Numbered from the stretch's first letter, positions 43,021 to 51,329 are shown. The stretch: 64,000 nucleotides of DNA from Luteibaculum oceani (GCF_007995015.1 NZ_VORB01000002.1:186001-250000); one strand, 5' to 3'. The notes: generated by a model not told the origin, from the sequence alone. A program made the numbers and translations.

Positions 43021-45972
43021 TTATGCTTGGTCGTCTAAGTTTTGCACTTCTAATAATTCTTGTTTTGCAACTTCAATGGTTATGAAATCGTATTCTTCAA
43101 CCACTTTGCCTGAAATGCGATAGTGTCCTTTTCCTCGAAAGGGATATGCAGATGCGGCAGGTGGAAAATGAACGGTATCTATCCATTGTCCTTGTCTATC
43201 TAGCCAAGTTCCAAAATGCATGATTTTACCATCACTGGTTTTGGTTCGTTTAACGTGAACTAGATATGCAACTAATGTAACATTTTTGTTTAATAGGTCG
43301 GGTAAATCGCTAGCTTTTAAATTTTCGCTTGGGGGAAATTTTAATAAATCCCATGGCGATTGTAAGGGGAAGCCGAGGAGTTCTATTTCGTCGTAAGCAT
43401 CTTGTAGTTGATGATGCCATAATTGGGGTAAGGCATAGTTTTTAGTGGGAGGAGCAAAGAGTTTGGCAGTAGGTTCAGCAGCTAAACTTTCTGTACTCAA
43501 CAAGGTGTGAGCTCTCCAAAGAAGTTTTTTCTTGTCGGGTTCAAATGCTCTAAACGCTCCAACCCGAATTAACAGGGTAACTTGTTCTATCCCTATTGAA
43601 AGTCGGTCGCAGAAGTCATCGAAATCGAGAAAAGCACCATTTCTATTTCTCTCTAACAGTATTTTCTCTACTATTTTAAACTCTAGTCCCTGTATCATTC
43701 CCAAACCAATAAAAATGGTGTTTAAACTCCGGATGTTGCATAGAATATCGCTTCTATTAATGCATGGAGCTTCGACTATAGCGCCAAATTTCTTGGCCTC
43801 GTGGAGGTAGAGGGAGCGAGAATAAAATCCACCACCATTGTTAATGCAAGCCACCATATACTCAGTGGGGTAATGGGCTTTTAAGTAGAGCGCCTGAAAA
43901 CTCTCGACGGCATAGCTGGCCGAGTGTCCCTTGGCAAAAGCGAAACTGGCAAAGGTTTCAATCTGACTCCAAATTTCTGAAACCACCTTTTTGCTATATC
44001 CTTTTTTGAGGCAATTGGTGAAGAACTTATCCCTTACTTCGGCAAATTCGGTTCGCTTTTTAAAGTTCCAAGACATTCCTCGTCTTAATATATCTGCCTC
44101 GGCCAGGCTGAGTTCGGCAAAGCGGCTTGCAACTTTCATCACATCCTCCTGGTAAACCATTACTCCGTAAGTTTCCTCTAGGATGTTATAGAGTTCTGGA
44201 AGTTCTTTTTTAGCTTTTTCCCGACGTGCTTTATCTCGAAAACGGATGATATATTCCCGCATCATCCCACTTTTAGCAACTCCTGGTCTAATAATGGAAC
44301 TAGCTGCTACCAGGCGCAAGTAGTCATCGGCTTTTAGTTTGGTGAGTAACATTCTCATGGCCGGAGACTCGACATAGAAACAACCTATGGTTTCCCCAGT
44401 TTTGAGCATTTTTTTCACTTTGTTATCCTGCCGAAACATGAGGGTGTTGTGTACATCAATTTCAACGCCATGCCTTTGTTTAACTAGCTTTACCGCGTCG
44501 TATATTTTACCTAATCCCCGCTGACTAAGTATGTCGAATTTATGGAGCCCAACGTCTTCGGCTACCTCCATATCGAATTGGGTGGTTGGAAAGTTTTTAG
44601 GTGGAACAAAAGTGCCACAGTAATAATGGATGGGTTTTTCAGCGATTAAAATTCCGCAGGCATGTACGCTTAAGTGGGAGGGGAGTCCCGCAATGTACTC
44701 GCTATATTTTATAATCCATTTGGCATAATTATCACTTTGGTTGGGGTCGGGATTTCGTTGAATCTTTTCAATTTCGTCGCCAGGTAAACCAAACACTTTC
44801 CCCAATTCTCTAAAAACCGATTTATGCTTAAAGGTTATATACGAACCTAAGAGCACTGTGTGGTCGTATCCGTATTTATTAAAAAGATAATGGGTGATGT
44901 CGTCTCGATCTGTCCACGAAAAATCAATGTCGAAATCGGGAGGAGAGGCGCGGTAGGGGTTGATAAAACGCTCGAAATATAAGTCGAGCTCTATGGGTTC
45001 TACATCTGTTATACGCAGCAAATAAGCCGCCAAACTATTGGCACCACTTCCTCTTCCCACATAGGGATAACCTTTGTGTAAGGCGTATTGCACCAAATCC
45101 CAGTTGATTAAAAAATAAGCGGCAAACTCTTTTTGTTGCAATACATCTAGCTCATGTCTTAACCGTTCTACTGCATGTCTTGGTCTTCCTCCAAACCGGT
45201 AGTCCATCCCTTTCCAGCACTCGCGTTCCAACAATTCGAAATCGGCTTGGGGACTACCCGTAAAAGTTTTCTTGTTTTGGTTAACCCCAAATTCAAACTG
45301 TACCTGACAGTTGTCTAGGAGCTTTTCGGTATTGTAAATCAGCTCGGGGTGATTGATAAAGCTGGATCTCAGTTCGTGATAAGGGGGGAGGTTTTCGCTC
45401 GGCTTAGCTTGATGGTCAGGGGGTAATTTGCTCAGCAATACGTTGTCGTGTATCGCTCTTAGTAAACGGTGTGTGTTGAACTCCCTTTTATTGCTAAAGG
45501 ACACTTCTTGATGAACAACAAGCTTGCTGGGTTTTAATCGCAAGGGGCTAAACTTTAGTTTCCCCAATTCGTGATGCCCTACTCCAATAAACTCCCAATC
45601 CTTTAGTAGGCTATCTTGCATTTTATTAAAGGGGTAAACAATGTAGCAGTGCTCAAAGTCTGGAGCGCGATCTGGGAAGGGGGCTTTGCTTTTTAATACT
45701 GCACTTAGGTAGCGATTGAGCTCCATAAAGCCCAGGTTGTTTTTGGCTATGCCTATAAATTGCTGTTTTACCCCATTTCTGAAATCAATCCCAATTCGTA
45801 AGCGTATTCCAAAATCTTTGGCGATGCGTAAACTCTCCAGGCAGGCCGATGTATTGTTAATATCGGTAAGGCAAAGATCACTATGCCCCAGTTTTGAAGC
45901 TTTTTCGAGAAGAGCGTGTGGACTTAAAGTCCCGTATCCCAAACTATAATAGGAATGGCAATTTAACAGCAT
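43021..45972 (-). CDS. dnaE2: DNA polymerase III alpha subunit, short DnaE2-like (error-prone type)
   Basis: At 983 aa this is a short C-family polymerase, shorter than a replicative DnaE. The PHP domain is degenerate: MLLNCHSYYSLGYGTLSPHA lacks the first His and LCLTDINNTSA lacks the usual TDH His, as in DnaE2/ImuC. Polymerase motifs are present: YPYVGRGSGANSLAAYLLRI, PPDFDIDFSWTDRDDITHYL (catalytic Asp pair), GVMVYQEDVMKVA and FAFAKGHSASYA. An OB-type tail contains ISGKVVEEYDFITIEVAK. Such polymerases carry out damage-induced translesion synthesis, usually with ImuB, but no imuA, imuB or lexA gene is in this window. The ATG is immediately downstream of nested palindromes that look like a repressor site. 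Confidence 0.9.
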   Translation of the reverse strand: MLLNCHSYYSLGYGTLSPHALLEKASKLGHSDLCLTDINNTSACLESLRIAKDFGIRLRIGIDFRNGVKQQFIGIAKNNLGFMELNRYLSAVLKSKAPFPDRAPDFEHCYIVYPFNKMQDSLLKDWEFIGVGHHELGKLKFSPLRLKPSKLVVHQEVSFSNKREFNTHRLLRAIHDNVLLSKLPPDHQAKPSENLPPYHELRSSFINHPELIYNTEKLLDNCQVQFEFGVNQNKKTFTGSPQADFELLERECWKGMDYRFGGRPRHAVERLRHELDVLQQKEFAAYFLINWDLVQYALHKGYPYVGRGSGANSLAAYLLRITDVEPIELDLYFERFINPYRASPPDFDIDFSWTDRDDITHYLFNKYGYDHTVLLGSYITFKHKSVFRELGKVFGLPGDEIEKIQRNPDPNQSDNYAKWIIKYSEYIAGLPSHLSVHACGILIAEKPIHYYCGTFVPPKNFPTTQFDMEVAEDVGLHKFDILSQRGLGKIYDAVKLVKQRHGVEIDVHNTLMFRQDNKVKKMLKTGETIGCFYVESPAMRMLLTKLKADDYLRLVAASSIIRPGVAKSGMMREYIIRFRDKARREKAKKELPELYNILEETYGVMVYQEDVMKVASRFAELSLAEADILRRGMSWNFKKRTEFAEVRDKFFTNCLKKGYSKKVVSEIWSQIETFASFAFAKGHSASYAVESFQALYLKAHYPTEYMVACINNGGGFYSRSLYLHEAKKFGAIVEAPCINRSDILCNIRSLNTIFIGLGMIQGLEFKIVEKILLERNRNGAFLDFDDFCDRLSIGIEQVTLLIRVGAFRAFEPDKKKLLWRAHTLLSTESLAAEPTAKLFAPPTKNYALPQLWHHQLQDAYDEIELLGFPLQSPWDLLKFPPSENLKASDLPDLLNKNVTLVAYLVHVKRTKTSDGKIMHFGTWLDRQGQWIDTVHFPPAASAYPFRGKGHYRISGKVVEEYDFITIEVAKQELLEVQNLDDQA

Positions 45973-45973
45973 T

Positions 45974-46022
45974 GACTAGATTATAGACATTTATCTGTTT
46001 ATAATATAGTCATAAAAATGTC
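45974..46022 (-). promoter_or_regulatory. Nested palindromes upstream of dnaE2 (candidate damage-response operator)
   Basis: GACTAGATTATAGAC (45974-45988) and GTTTATAATATAGTC (45997-46011) form an inverted repeat with 13 of 15 pairs and an 8-nt spacer. A second pair, GACATTT (45986-45992) and AAATGTC (46016-46022), is nested around the right arm. The first arm ends 1 nt before the ATG, so a bound repressor would cover promoter and ribosome site. No protein is assigned. Confidence 0.55.
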
Positions 46023-46036
46023 ATTACAAGTTAAAA

Positions 46037-46249
46037 TTGATTGTTGGTGAAAAAAATATTTTCAAAGCGCGGGCTATGAACGATCTATAACCGATAAAGC
46101 CATAAAAGTATAGCCACGTACAAGTATTCTTTAACCATGAGGGAGATAACTAGCGAAAACGCAACAATAACTTAAAGTAAACCGTAACTCCCAGCGTTGC
46201 TCCCTCAAACCTCGATAGCCTCTGCGAAAAATCGTGGAGGTTTTTTGTT
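46037..46249 (+). ncRNA. Candidate structured RNA of about 180 nt
   Basis: This orphan plus-strand stretch has a TTG (46037-46039) 17 nt before TATTTTCA (46057-46064), a sub-optimal promoter. Possible helices are GGCTAT (46072-46077) with ATAGCC at 46110-46115 or 46215-46220, GAGGGAG/CTCCCTC (46139-46145, 46200-46206) and GCG-AAAA-CGC (46153-46162). It ends in the terminator at 46207-46246. The alternative pairing of GGCTAT could be a switch. Size would suit 6S RNA but the fold is not convincingly that. No good coding frame is seen. Confidence 0.4.
46207..46249 (+). terminator. Rho-independent terminator of the RNA candidate
   Basis: AACCTCGAT (46208-46216) pairs with ATC..GAGGTT (46231-46242) and is followed by TTTTTT. 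The T run is on the plus strand only, so it ends a plus-strand transcript although no plus-strand gene lies upstream. Confidence 0.7.
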
Positions 46250-46317
46250 TTCCGGGTTAAGGGTTAAGAGGCAAGAGTCTTGAGTGGAAGGTTAGAAGTG
46301 AGAAGAATAAGAGTAAA

Positions 46318-46355
46318 TGAACCTCCACGCGCTTGGCATGGCCTCCAGACGTGTA
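46318..46355 (-). other. Possible degenerate copy of tRNA-Pro anticodon and T arms
   Basis: CCAGACGTGTA at 46345-46355 and TGAACCT at 46318-46324 recur in the same order in the tRNA-Pro gene (46452-46462 and 46430-46436), with spacing 27 instead of 22. The rest of the cloverleaf is absent, so this may be a tRNA relic or chance. Confidence 0.3.
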
Positions 46356-46363
46356 AAGGTGAA

Positions 46364-46402
46364 TAAAAAAAGGGACTCAAAGCTAAAAACTCTGAATCCC
46401 TT
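46364..46402 (-). terminator. Terminator of tRNA-Pro
   Basis: On the minus strand AAGGGA plus TTCA pairs with TGAG plus TCCCTT, allowing a G-T pair, and is followed by seven T's. It lies 12 nt after the tRNA 3' end. Confidence 0.8.
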
Positions 46403-46413
46403 GTAAATCTTAG

Positions 46414-46486
46414 TCGGGATGACAGGACTTGAACCTGCGGCCTCACGCCCCCCAGACGTGTACTCTACCAGCTGAGCTACATCCCG
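46414..46486 (-). tRNA. tRNA-Pro (anticodon GGG)
   Basis: The 73-nt minus-strand gene has acceptor stem CGGGATG / CATCCCG, a D arm with AGCTCAGCTGGTAGAG, an anticodon stem-loop CACGT-CTGGGGG-GCGTG with anticodon GGG, and a T arm with GGTTCAAGTCC. The discriminator is A and CCA is not encoded. A TAGTTTTG promoter box and a terminator flank it. It decodes CCC and CCU. Confidence 0.95.
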
Positions 46487-46498
46487 ATTGGGTGGCCG

Positions 46499-46506
46499 CA
46501 AAACTA
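46499..46506 (-). promoter_or_regulatory. -7 box of tRNA-Pro
   Basis: TAGTTTTG on the minus strand fits TAnnTTTG and ends 12 nt before the mature tRNA 5' end. The -33 position has CTG instead of TTG. Confidence 0.6.
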
Positions 46507-46560
46507 ATCGTTTTCTTTAAATCAGAAAATAATTGTCTATTCCTTTTTATGATGGAATTA

Positions 46561-48459
46561 TTACTTAGGTAGGGCGGAAGTAGCACTATTTATATTTCCA
46601 CCTACAATTACTTTGGAGTCCCCAAAAATGGTGATTTCTGCCTTAACAAAATCTTCCTTTTTTGCATCCTTGTATATATTCTCCACATATTTTTGAGGGT
46701 TGCGGTCGATGTAGGGGAACCAAGTACTGTGAATTTGTATCATCACCCTATGTCCCTTTTTAAAGGTATGCAGGATGTCTTGTAGCGGAAAACTCACCTC
46801 ATCCTTTTTATTGGGTGTAAACGGAAGGGGTTTTTCGAAACTATCCCTAAAACGACCTCTAAATACCTCTGCTCTAACCAATTGCTGGTAACCACTTAAA
46901 ACGATGTTAGATGGTAAATTGGGGTCCTGCGCAGTGGTGTCTGGATACACATCGATTAGTTTTACAATAAAATCGGCATCCGTAGAGCTAATGGCAACCT
47001 TCAGCTTTGCCAAAATCTCCCCACCCAAAGTCAGGTTCTCATCGAGTACGTCACTGGTAAATGTTAAAACATCGGGGCGGGTAGAGGCATGGCGTTGATC
47101 GTCTGTCATGTAGGCTCTGGGGGTAAAGGTTAAACCCTCAATTTCTGACCTGTATGGAACAGGTTTATTGGGGTCGCTGGTGTAGGCAAACTTTTCTTTA
47201 TCTGAGCCATCTTGGTTAATTAGCAGCTTTCCACCCTCGGTAAATCCCAATTTTACAGGTGGAATAGATGGGCTGGGCCAATTTTCAAAACTCTTCCATT
47301 GCTTTAAGCCGGTATCAAACATGTATGCCTCGGGAAGTTTAGGGTTAACGGCACCCTTAAGGTGATGAGCAAAAAATTTGCGCTCAATTTCCCTTAAATA
47401 ATGGGTGGAAATGCTATCTCCAAAATAAATGTGGTTGTGGTAATGTTTCCCTTGTTCTCTCGCCCAACCGCCGTGCGACCAAGGCCCCATGATTAGGCTG
47501 TTTTTAGCCTTGGGGTTATTTCTTTCTATGTGCTTATATATGTTCAGTGGTCCGTATAAATCTTCCGCATCGAACCATCCGCCCACGGTTAAAACGGCAT
47601 GGTCTATGCCCCTCAAATGTGGCAGGATATTGCGCTTTTGCCAAAACTCATCGTAGTTCGGGTGATCTATGGTTTCCTTCCAAAAGAAGTTATCGTGGTG
47701 ATATTTCTCGGTTACGTTTTTAAGCGGACCAAGATTCAAATGAAACTCATAACCGTTGACCACTTTATTTCTATCAAAACGGTTTAACTGGTCAGTATAC
47801 CAGGCTTTATCCGTTAAACTGTCTTTTTGGTAGCCAAAAACAGCATATGCATAGGTGTAACTTTGTAAATAGGCGCCCATGTGATGAAAGTCGTCGAAGA
47901 AAAAATCTGAAATGGGTGCTTGAGGGGAAGATGCTACCAAAGCTGGATGTGCATTGGGCAAGGCTGCGGCTGTATAGAATCCAGGATATGAAATACCGAA
48001 TTGCCCCACTTTACCATTATTATTTGGGATGTTTTCAAGCATCCATGCAATGGCGTCATAGGTGTCGGAGCTTTCATCTATATCTTCCGTATTGTTGAGG
48101 TCGTTTCCAGGAATGTTAGGTGTCATGGTTGTAAACTCTCCCTCGCTCTGGTACCTTCCTCGCACATCTTGAAATGCAAAGATGTAGCCGTCTCTCACCA
48201 GATATTTAGAAGGGTGACCACCCGTCTTCCAATTTTTATACCCAGATGCATTATAACAAGTTCTGTTAAGCAGGATAGGGTAGGATTTACTGCGGTCTTT
48301 TGGGATGTATAACAGCGTGTATAATTTTTTCCCATCCCGCATAGGGATAAAATGCTCTACTTGGTCGTAGTTCTCACGCATGTAGAGGGAATCAACATTT
48401 TGACCAGAGGCAATTATGGCCAATTGAAGGGATATAATTAAGGAAACAAAAATTTTCAT
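46561..48459 (-). CDS. CocE/NonD-family (S15-like) exported hydrolase
   Basis: A 632-aa alpha/beta hydrolase with signal peptide MKIFVSLIISLQLAIIASGQ. The family order is clear: YDQVEHFIPMRDGKKLYTLL at the N-terminus, FQDVRGRYQSEGEF, the nucleophile elbow GKVGQFGISYPGFYTAA (Ser in GISYPG), and the Asp/His region GGWFDAEDLYGPLNIY and LIMGPWSHGGWAREQG. The C-terminal jelly-roll domain (PVPYRSEIEGLTFTP onward) is that of CocE and X-Pro dipeptidyl-peptidases. Relatives are glutaryl-7-ACA acylases, ester hydrolases or aminopeptidases. It is monocistronic and probably periplasmic; the substrate is unknown. Confidence 0.92.
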   Translation of the reverse strand: MKIFVSLIISLQLAIIASGQNVDSLYMRENYDQVEHFIPMRDGKKLYTLLYIPKDRSKSYPILLNRTCYNASGYKNWKTGGHPSKYLVRDGYIFAFQDVRGRYQSEGEFTTMTPNIPGNDLNNTEDIDESSDTYDAIAWMLENIPNNNGKVGQFGISYPGFYTAAALPNAHPALVASSPQAPISDFFFDDFHHMGAYLQSYTYAYAVFGYQKDSLTDKAWYTDQLNRFDRNKVVNGYEFHLNLGPLKNVTEKYHHDNFFWKETIDHPNYDEFWQKRNILPHLRGIDHAVLTVGGWFDAEDLYGPLNIYKHIERNNPKAKNSLIMGPWSHGGWAREQGKHYHNHIYFGDSISTHYLREIERKFFAHHLKGAVNPKLPEAYMFDTGLKQWKSFENWPSPSIPPVKLGFTEGGKLLINQDGSDKEKFAYTSDPNKPVPYRSEIEGLTFTPRAYMTDDQRHASTRPDVLTFTSDVLDENLTLGGEILAKLKVAISSTDADFIVKLIDVYPDTTAQDPNLPSNIVLSGYQQLVRAEVFRGRFRDSFEKPLPFTPNKKDEVSFPLQDILHTFKKGHRVMIQIHSTWFPYIDRNPQKYVENIYKDAKKEDFVKAEITIFGDSKVIVGGNINSATSALPK

Positions 48460-48612
48460 GGCGGCAAGTTAGAGAAAATGTTGTGGCTATAGTGTTGAGG
48501 TTAAGACTTTGATAAACAAATAGATAAGCCCAAATAAATAAGTTTAGTTTACAGTTGATTTACGCCTCAACCGACATTTTTTTTCGATTATCGAGAAAAA
48601 GTGCTTGGATAT

Positions 48613-48672
48613 ATGAAAAAAGCGCGTATCTTAGCATCAACGATGACGAGCTCTGTGGTAGGTGCTTGTTAG
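48613..48672 (+). CDS. Possible 19-aa peptide shaped like a lipoprotein signal
   Basis: An ATG frame encodes MKKARILASTMTSSVVGAC and then stops. It looks like a lipoprotein signal peptide ending exactly at the lipobox Cys (VGAC), 4 nt before a terminator. A near-palindrome TTTTCGAT-TATCGAGAAAA at 48581-48600 lies just upstream. No promoter was recognised and no plus-strand gene follows. It may be a tiny lipopeptide, a remnant or chance. Confidence 0.25.
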   Translation: MKKARILASTMTSSVVGAC

Positions 48673-48676
48673 AGTG

Positions 48677-48710
48677 AAAAAGGAGATTAACTTGTTAGTC
48701 TCCTTTTTTT
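48677..48710. terminator. Bidirectional terminator
   Basis: GGAGATTAA (48682-48690) pairs with TTAGTCTCC (48695-48703) with one G-T pair and loop CTTG. T7 follows on the plus strand and T5 on the minus strand. It ends the 48716-49231 lipoprotein transcript and any plus-strand transcript from 48600. Confidence 0.85.
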
Positions 48711-48715
48711 ATGCC

Positions 48716-49231
48716 CTAATTTTTGTTGGATTTAATTCTATACAGGTTTAGGAATATGTTTTCCTCACCTTCATTAATCATCATCAGTTTTAGCGTGTCG
48801 TAATTTTTTGTTGGTTCTCTTAGCACGGCCCATTTCTCAAACTCATCATTTTTTTGCTCTTTTAACCACAGAATAGAATCGCTTTCTAGTTTGTACTCAA
48901 AGGACTGTTCACTGTCTAAAGGTTCGTCTGAAATGGAAACTGCAAACTGAAAAACGCCACCTTCAAATTCCATCTTACCTTTATTCTCCGGATAAAAATG
49001 AATCTTCAGTTTTACCGCATCCAGAAAGAGACCTGCAAGGCCTTCCCCAATTTTTGCAATGTTTTCATTTTCATTTAACTCCTCTGTAACGTGGTCTACG
49101 ATGGGGGAGAAATCTACATTGTAGGAACCAACTAGCTGCGCTGGTTCGGGATTTGGAACTTCTTCGGCGGGATTAGCCGTTTGGCAGGAAGCCAAGACTA
49201 AAAGAATTAATAGGGAATAGATCGTTTTCAT
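48716..49231 (-). CDS. Small secreted lipoprotein of unknown function
   Basis: A 171-aa lipoprotein (MKTIYSLLILLVLASCQTAN, Cys16) with a Pro/Glu-rich linker, then a lipocalin-like beta domain of about 130 residues: LVGSYNVDFSPIVDHVTEEL, VKLKIHFYPENKGKMEFEGG, FEYKLESDSILWLKE and MMINEGEENIFLNLYRI. The 'GSY...KLKIHFYPENKGKME...FEYKLESDSI' order is common in small Bacteroidota lipoproteins that look like fatty-acid-binding folds, but no named family is recognised. It is monocistronic and is closed by a bidirectional terminator. Confidence 0.75.
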   Translation of the reverse strand: MKTIYSLLILLVLASCQTANPAEEVPNPEPAQLVGSYNVDFSPIVDHVTEELNENENIAKIGEGLAGLFLDAVKLKIHFYPENKGKMEFEGGVFQFAVSISDEPLDSEQSFEYKLESDSILWLKEQKNDEFEKWAVLREPTKNYDTLKLMMINEGEENIFLNLYRIKSNKN

Positions 49232-49353
49232 ATGCTTAAATTAAAAATCAGTATTTCCCAGTACAATGTACTTGTGATAGTCGGTTAAACTGATTTGATG
49301 TACGGAGAGGGGGCTGTGAAACAACAGCGACCGAGATTAACGTTGGAATAGAA

Positions 49354-49770
49354 TTAATGAATTTGGGCCAAATATTCCTTAGGAGATAAAACTGGAATAT
49401 TGGAATGTTTGAAGTCCTTTTTGTTTCGCGTAATTATAATTTCCACATCATTTTCCAAAGCAGAATAGTATTGGAAACCATCTTCGAAGTCTGGAAACTT
49501 ATTATCGCTTAGGGTCAGATCAACCACTCTATCATTGAGATTTAAGACCTCTACCAGTACTTTAAATTTTCTCAGAATTTCCCTTGCTTCATTTGCTGAT
49601 GTCAGTTTGGTTAAAATGTAATTAGTATTGGCGAAAGTAAGCGAGGAAATAGTAAGGGCAATTTGATGCTTGTCTGCTAAGGAAAAAATCTCCGCAGCCT
49701 CTTGGTAGAATCCATCTCTTTGTGCTAAAAGATCGAGGACAATATTAGTGTCTATTAAAACTCGATTCAT
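49354..49770 (-). CDS. vapC: PIN-domain ribonuclease toxin (VapC-type)
   Basis: A 138-aa PIN domain. The acidic active-site residues are visible: Asp in MNRVLIDTNIVLDLLAQRD, and the later acidic pair in DNKFPDFEDGFQYYSALEND with IIITRNKKDFKHSNIPVLSP after it. VapC toxins cut tRNA or rRNA and are restrained by a cognate antitoxin. The start overlaps the stop of the antitoxin gene by 4 nt (ATGA), the usual arrangement. It belongs to the larger PIN group seen with ribbon-helix-helix DUF6364 partners in this phylum. Confidence 0.88.
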   Translation of the reverse strand: MNRVLIDTNIVLDLLAQRDGFYQEAAEIFSLADKHQIALTISSLTFANTNYILTKLTSANEAREILRKFKVLVEVLNLNDRVVDLTLSDNKFPDFEDGFQYYSALENDVEIIITRNKKDFKHSNIPVLSPKEYLAQIH

Positions 49771-50012
49771 TTGTATTTGGACGTTAAGTAGTCTGTGTAA
49801 TCCTTTTTGATATCTACTTTTTTATCCAAACTAATTACCCCAGATAGGCTTTTTACCAATGGTGTAATCTCGGTGGAATTCCTCTTGGTACTGGTTAGAC
49901 TCTTTAGGTAAGATTCTATTAATTTTGAAACACTGATATTGTTTGCCTTGGCGTATTTTTTTGCTCTTTCAATTACAGATTGATCCAGACTTAGCGTTAG
50001 TTTTCTGTCCAT
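49767..50012 (-). CDS. vapB: Ribbon-helix-helix antitoxin (VapB/DUF6364-like)
   Basis: An 81-aa protein. The N-terminus MDRKLTLSLDQSVIERAKKY and ANNISVSKLIESYLKSL fit a ribbon-helix-helix DNA-binding domain of the DUF6364 group. The C-terminal tail (SGVISLDKKVDIKKDYTDYL) is the expected toxin-wrapping segment. It is transcribed first and overlaps the PIN toxin gene by 4 nt. An inverted repeat at 50021-50055, just upstream, is a natural autorepression site. The pair appears intact and should be functional. Confidence 0.85.
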   Translation of the reverse strand: MDRKLTLSLDQSVIERAKKYAKANNISVSKLIESYLKSLTSTKRNSTEITPLVKSLSGVISLDKKVDIKKDYTDYLTSKYK

Positions 50013-50020
50013 GATAATAG

Positions 50021-50055
50021 TTATACGTGTAAAAAAAATAAATATTCACGTAAAA
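50021..50055 (-). promoter_or_regulatory. Inverted repeat upstream of the VapBC pair
   Basis: TTATACGTG (50021-50029) and CACGTAAAA (50047-50055) form an inverted repeat centred on TACGTG / CACGTA with a 17-nt A/T-rich spacer. It begins 8 nt before the antitoxin ATG, the usual place for the operator of a toxin-antitoxin operon. Confidence 0.5.
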
Positions 50056-50180
50056 CTACTTGTATTGACCTCTAGTTGCTTTTGTGTAGGTTGTGAGCTG
50101 GTGTTTGAAGCAGTTTGATCTGTTTTCTACATTGAAACTTGAACCAAGGTGAAGTTCTTGGAGAGGATCCTTATTATTTA

Positions 50181-51230
50181 TTAAAGCTCAATCTTTTCTA
50201 TTTTATAATCAATGGTAATAGTATTCTGAACATCGAAATTGAGAGTGTCAACGGTTTGAAGTATGGACTTTAGTTTATTCAGTGATTTTTCAGAAATTTT
50301 AGGTTTAGTTATACAGTCCGTAGGTTTTCCATCCACCACAGTAATTTCAATTTTCATCATACTCTCAGTTTTTCTAGATCGGATGTCAAAATTGTTTTTG
50401 ATGAAACTTTCCAATTCCTCCCTTGAGTTGATGACAACTTTAGGAGCATTCATTTGCCGGAAATTTGCAAGACCCGCGGTGAAGAAATTTTCTTTGATTC
50501 TAGCTCCTCTTTCGAAAACATAGGATTCAGTTATTTCTAGCTTACCGGGATCTGAAATGAAAGAAAATGCCCTGTCATTATCGAAAGGATACTCCCTATT
50601 GCCAACCAGCATGGATCCTTCTAAAAATTCTCCCTCATCGTATTTAAGGGTCACATACTTTTTCTGGTTTTTGTCAATTGTCCATTTACCATGGCGTAAA
50701 CCATTTTTAAGCACACCCATGTACAGCAATTCATATTGATCCTCTTGGGTAGAACTAAAAAAGTTATGTAGCTCAGATTTTTTTACGCTGTATTCTATTT
50801 TTTTTCCTTCTAAAATGCTATTACCATTCTCGTCATTAAGTTCAATAACTAGCTCCTTTCCTTCGATATAATTCAAAGCGAGCCTCAGTTTACCATTCGG
50901 ATAAAATTCTTTCCACTCACCTGCTCTTTCGCCATCTTTAAATTCCATAATGAGCCTGGTTGTACCCGCTGGATCATAAAAACGGAAAACACCATTTCTA
51001 ATTCCATCTTTGTACACGCCTTCCATCTGAACTTGGTTGGTTTCAGCATAATAGTCTGTTACCTTACCATCAAAAGCGGGAATGGTATCATTAAACCCTG
51101 AAATTCGGTAATAAGTAGCCTTATCCATTGAGGTAATATTCCACATTTCATTGTAATAAAGCTTATCGAAATCCTGACCAAGGATGGTGGTTGAAAGAAT
51201 AATTAATAGAAGGGTAATTGTATTTTTCAT
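50181..51230 (-). CDS. Exported MORN-like repeat protein with TonB-C-like tail
   Basis: A 349-aa protein with signal peptide MKNTITLLLIILSTTILGQ. Residues 55-250 hold degenerate MORN/YwqK repeats: DGIRNGVFRFYDPAGTTRLI, DGERAGEWKEFYPNGKLRLA and NGLRHGKWTIDKNQKKYVTL. The last 95 residues (VVINSREELESFIKNNFDI to IDYKIEKIEL) resemble the TonB C-terminal fold often attached to such proteins, with MKIEITVVDGKPTDCITKP as its core. It is similar in design to the protein at 11488-12468. No partner is adjacent. Function is unknown. Confidence 0.78.
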   Translation of the reverse strand: MKNTITLLLIILSTTILGQDFDKLYYNEMWNITSMDKATYYRISGFNDTIPAFDGKVTDYYAETNQVQMEGVYKDGIRNGVFRFYDPAGTTRLIMEFKDGERAGEWKEFYPNGKLRLALNYIEGKELVIELNDENGNSILEGKKIEYSVKKSELHNFFSSTQEDQYELLYMGVLKNGLRHGKWTIDKNQKKYVTLKYDEGEFLEGSMLVGNREYPFDNDRAFSFISDPGKLEITESYVFERGARIKENFFTAGLANFRQMNAPKVVINSREELESFIKNNFDIRSRKTESMMKIEITVVDGKPTDCITKPKISEKSLNKLKSILQTVDTLNFDVQNTITIDYKIEKIEL

Positions 51231-51329
51231 CAGGTAATTAGTTGGGGTATTTAAGTATTTGAGATTGGTTGGTGAAAATACAGGAAAATAAATTTTTGTT
51301 TCAATTACTCCTATTGAAATGGCTATGAC

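Noticed and set aside
42442-45972. imuA-imuB-dnaE2 mutasome cassette
   Set aside because: Only the DnaE2-type polymerase is present; the neighbour is a YfiT-type DinB bundle, not a Y-family polymerase, and no lexA-like gene is near.
46264-46501. Two minus-strand frames over the tRNA-Pro gene
   Set aside because: They cross the tRNA and its terminator and have no protein character.
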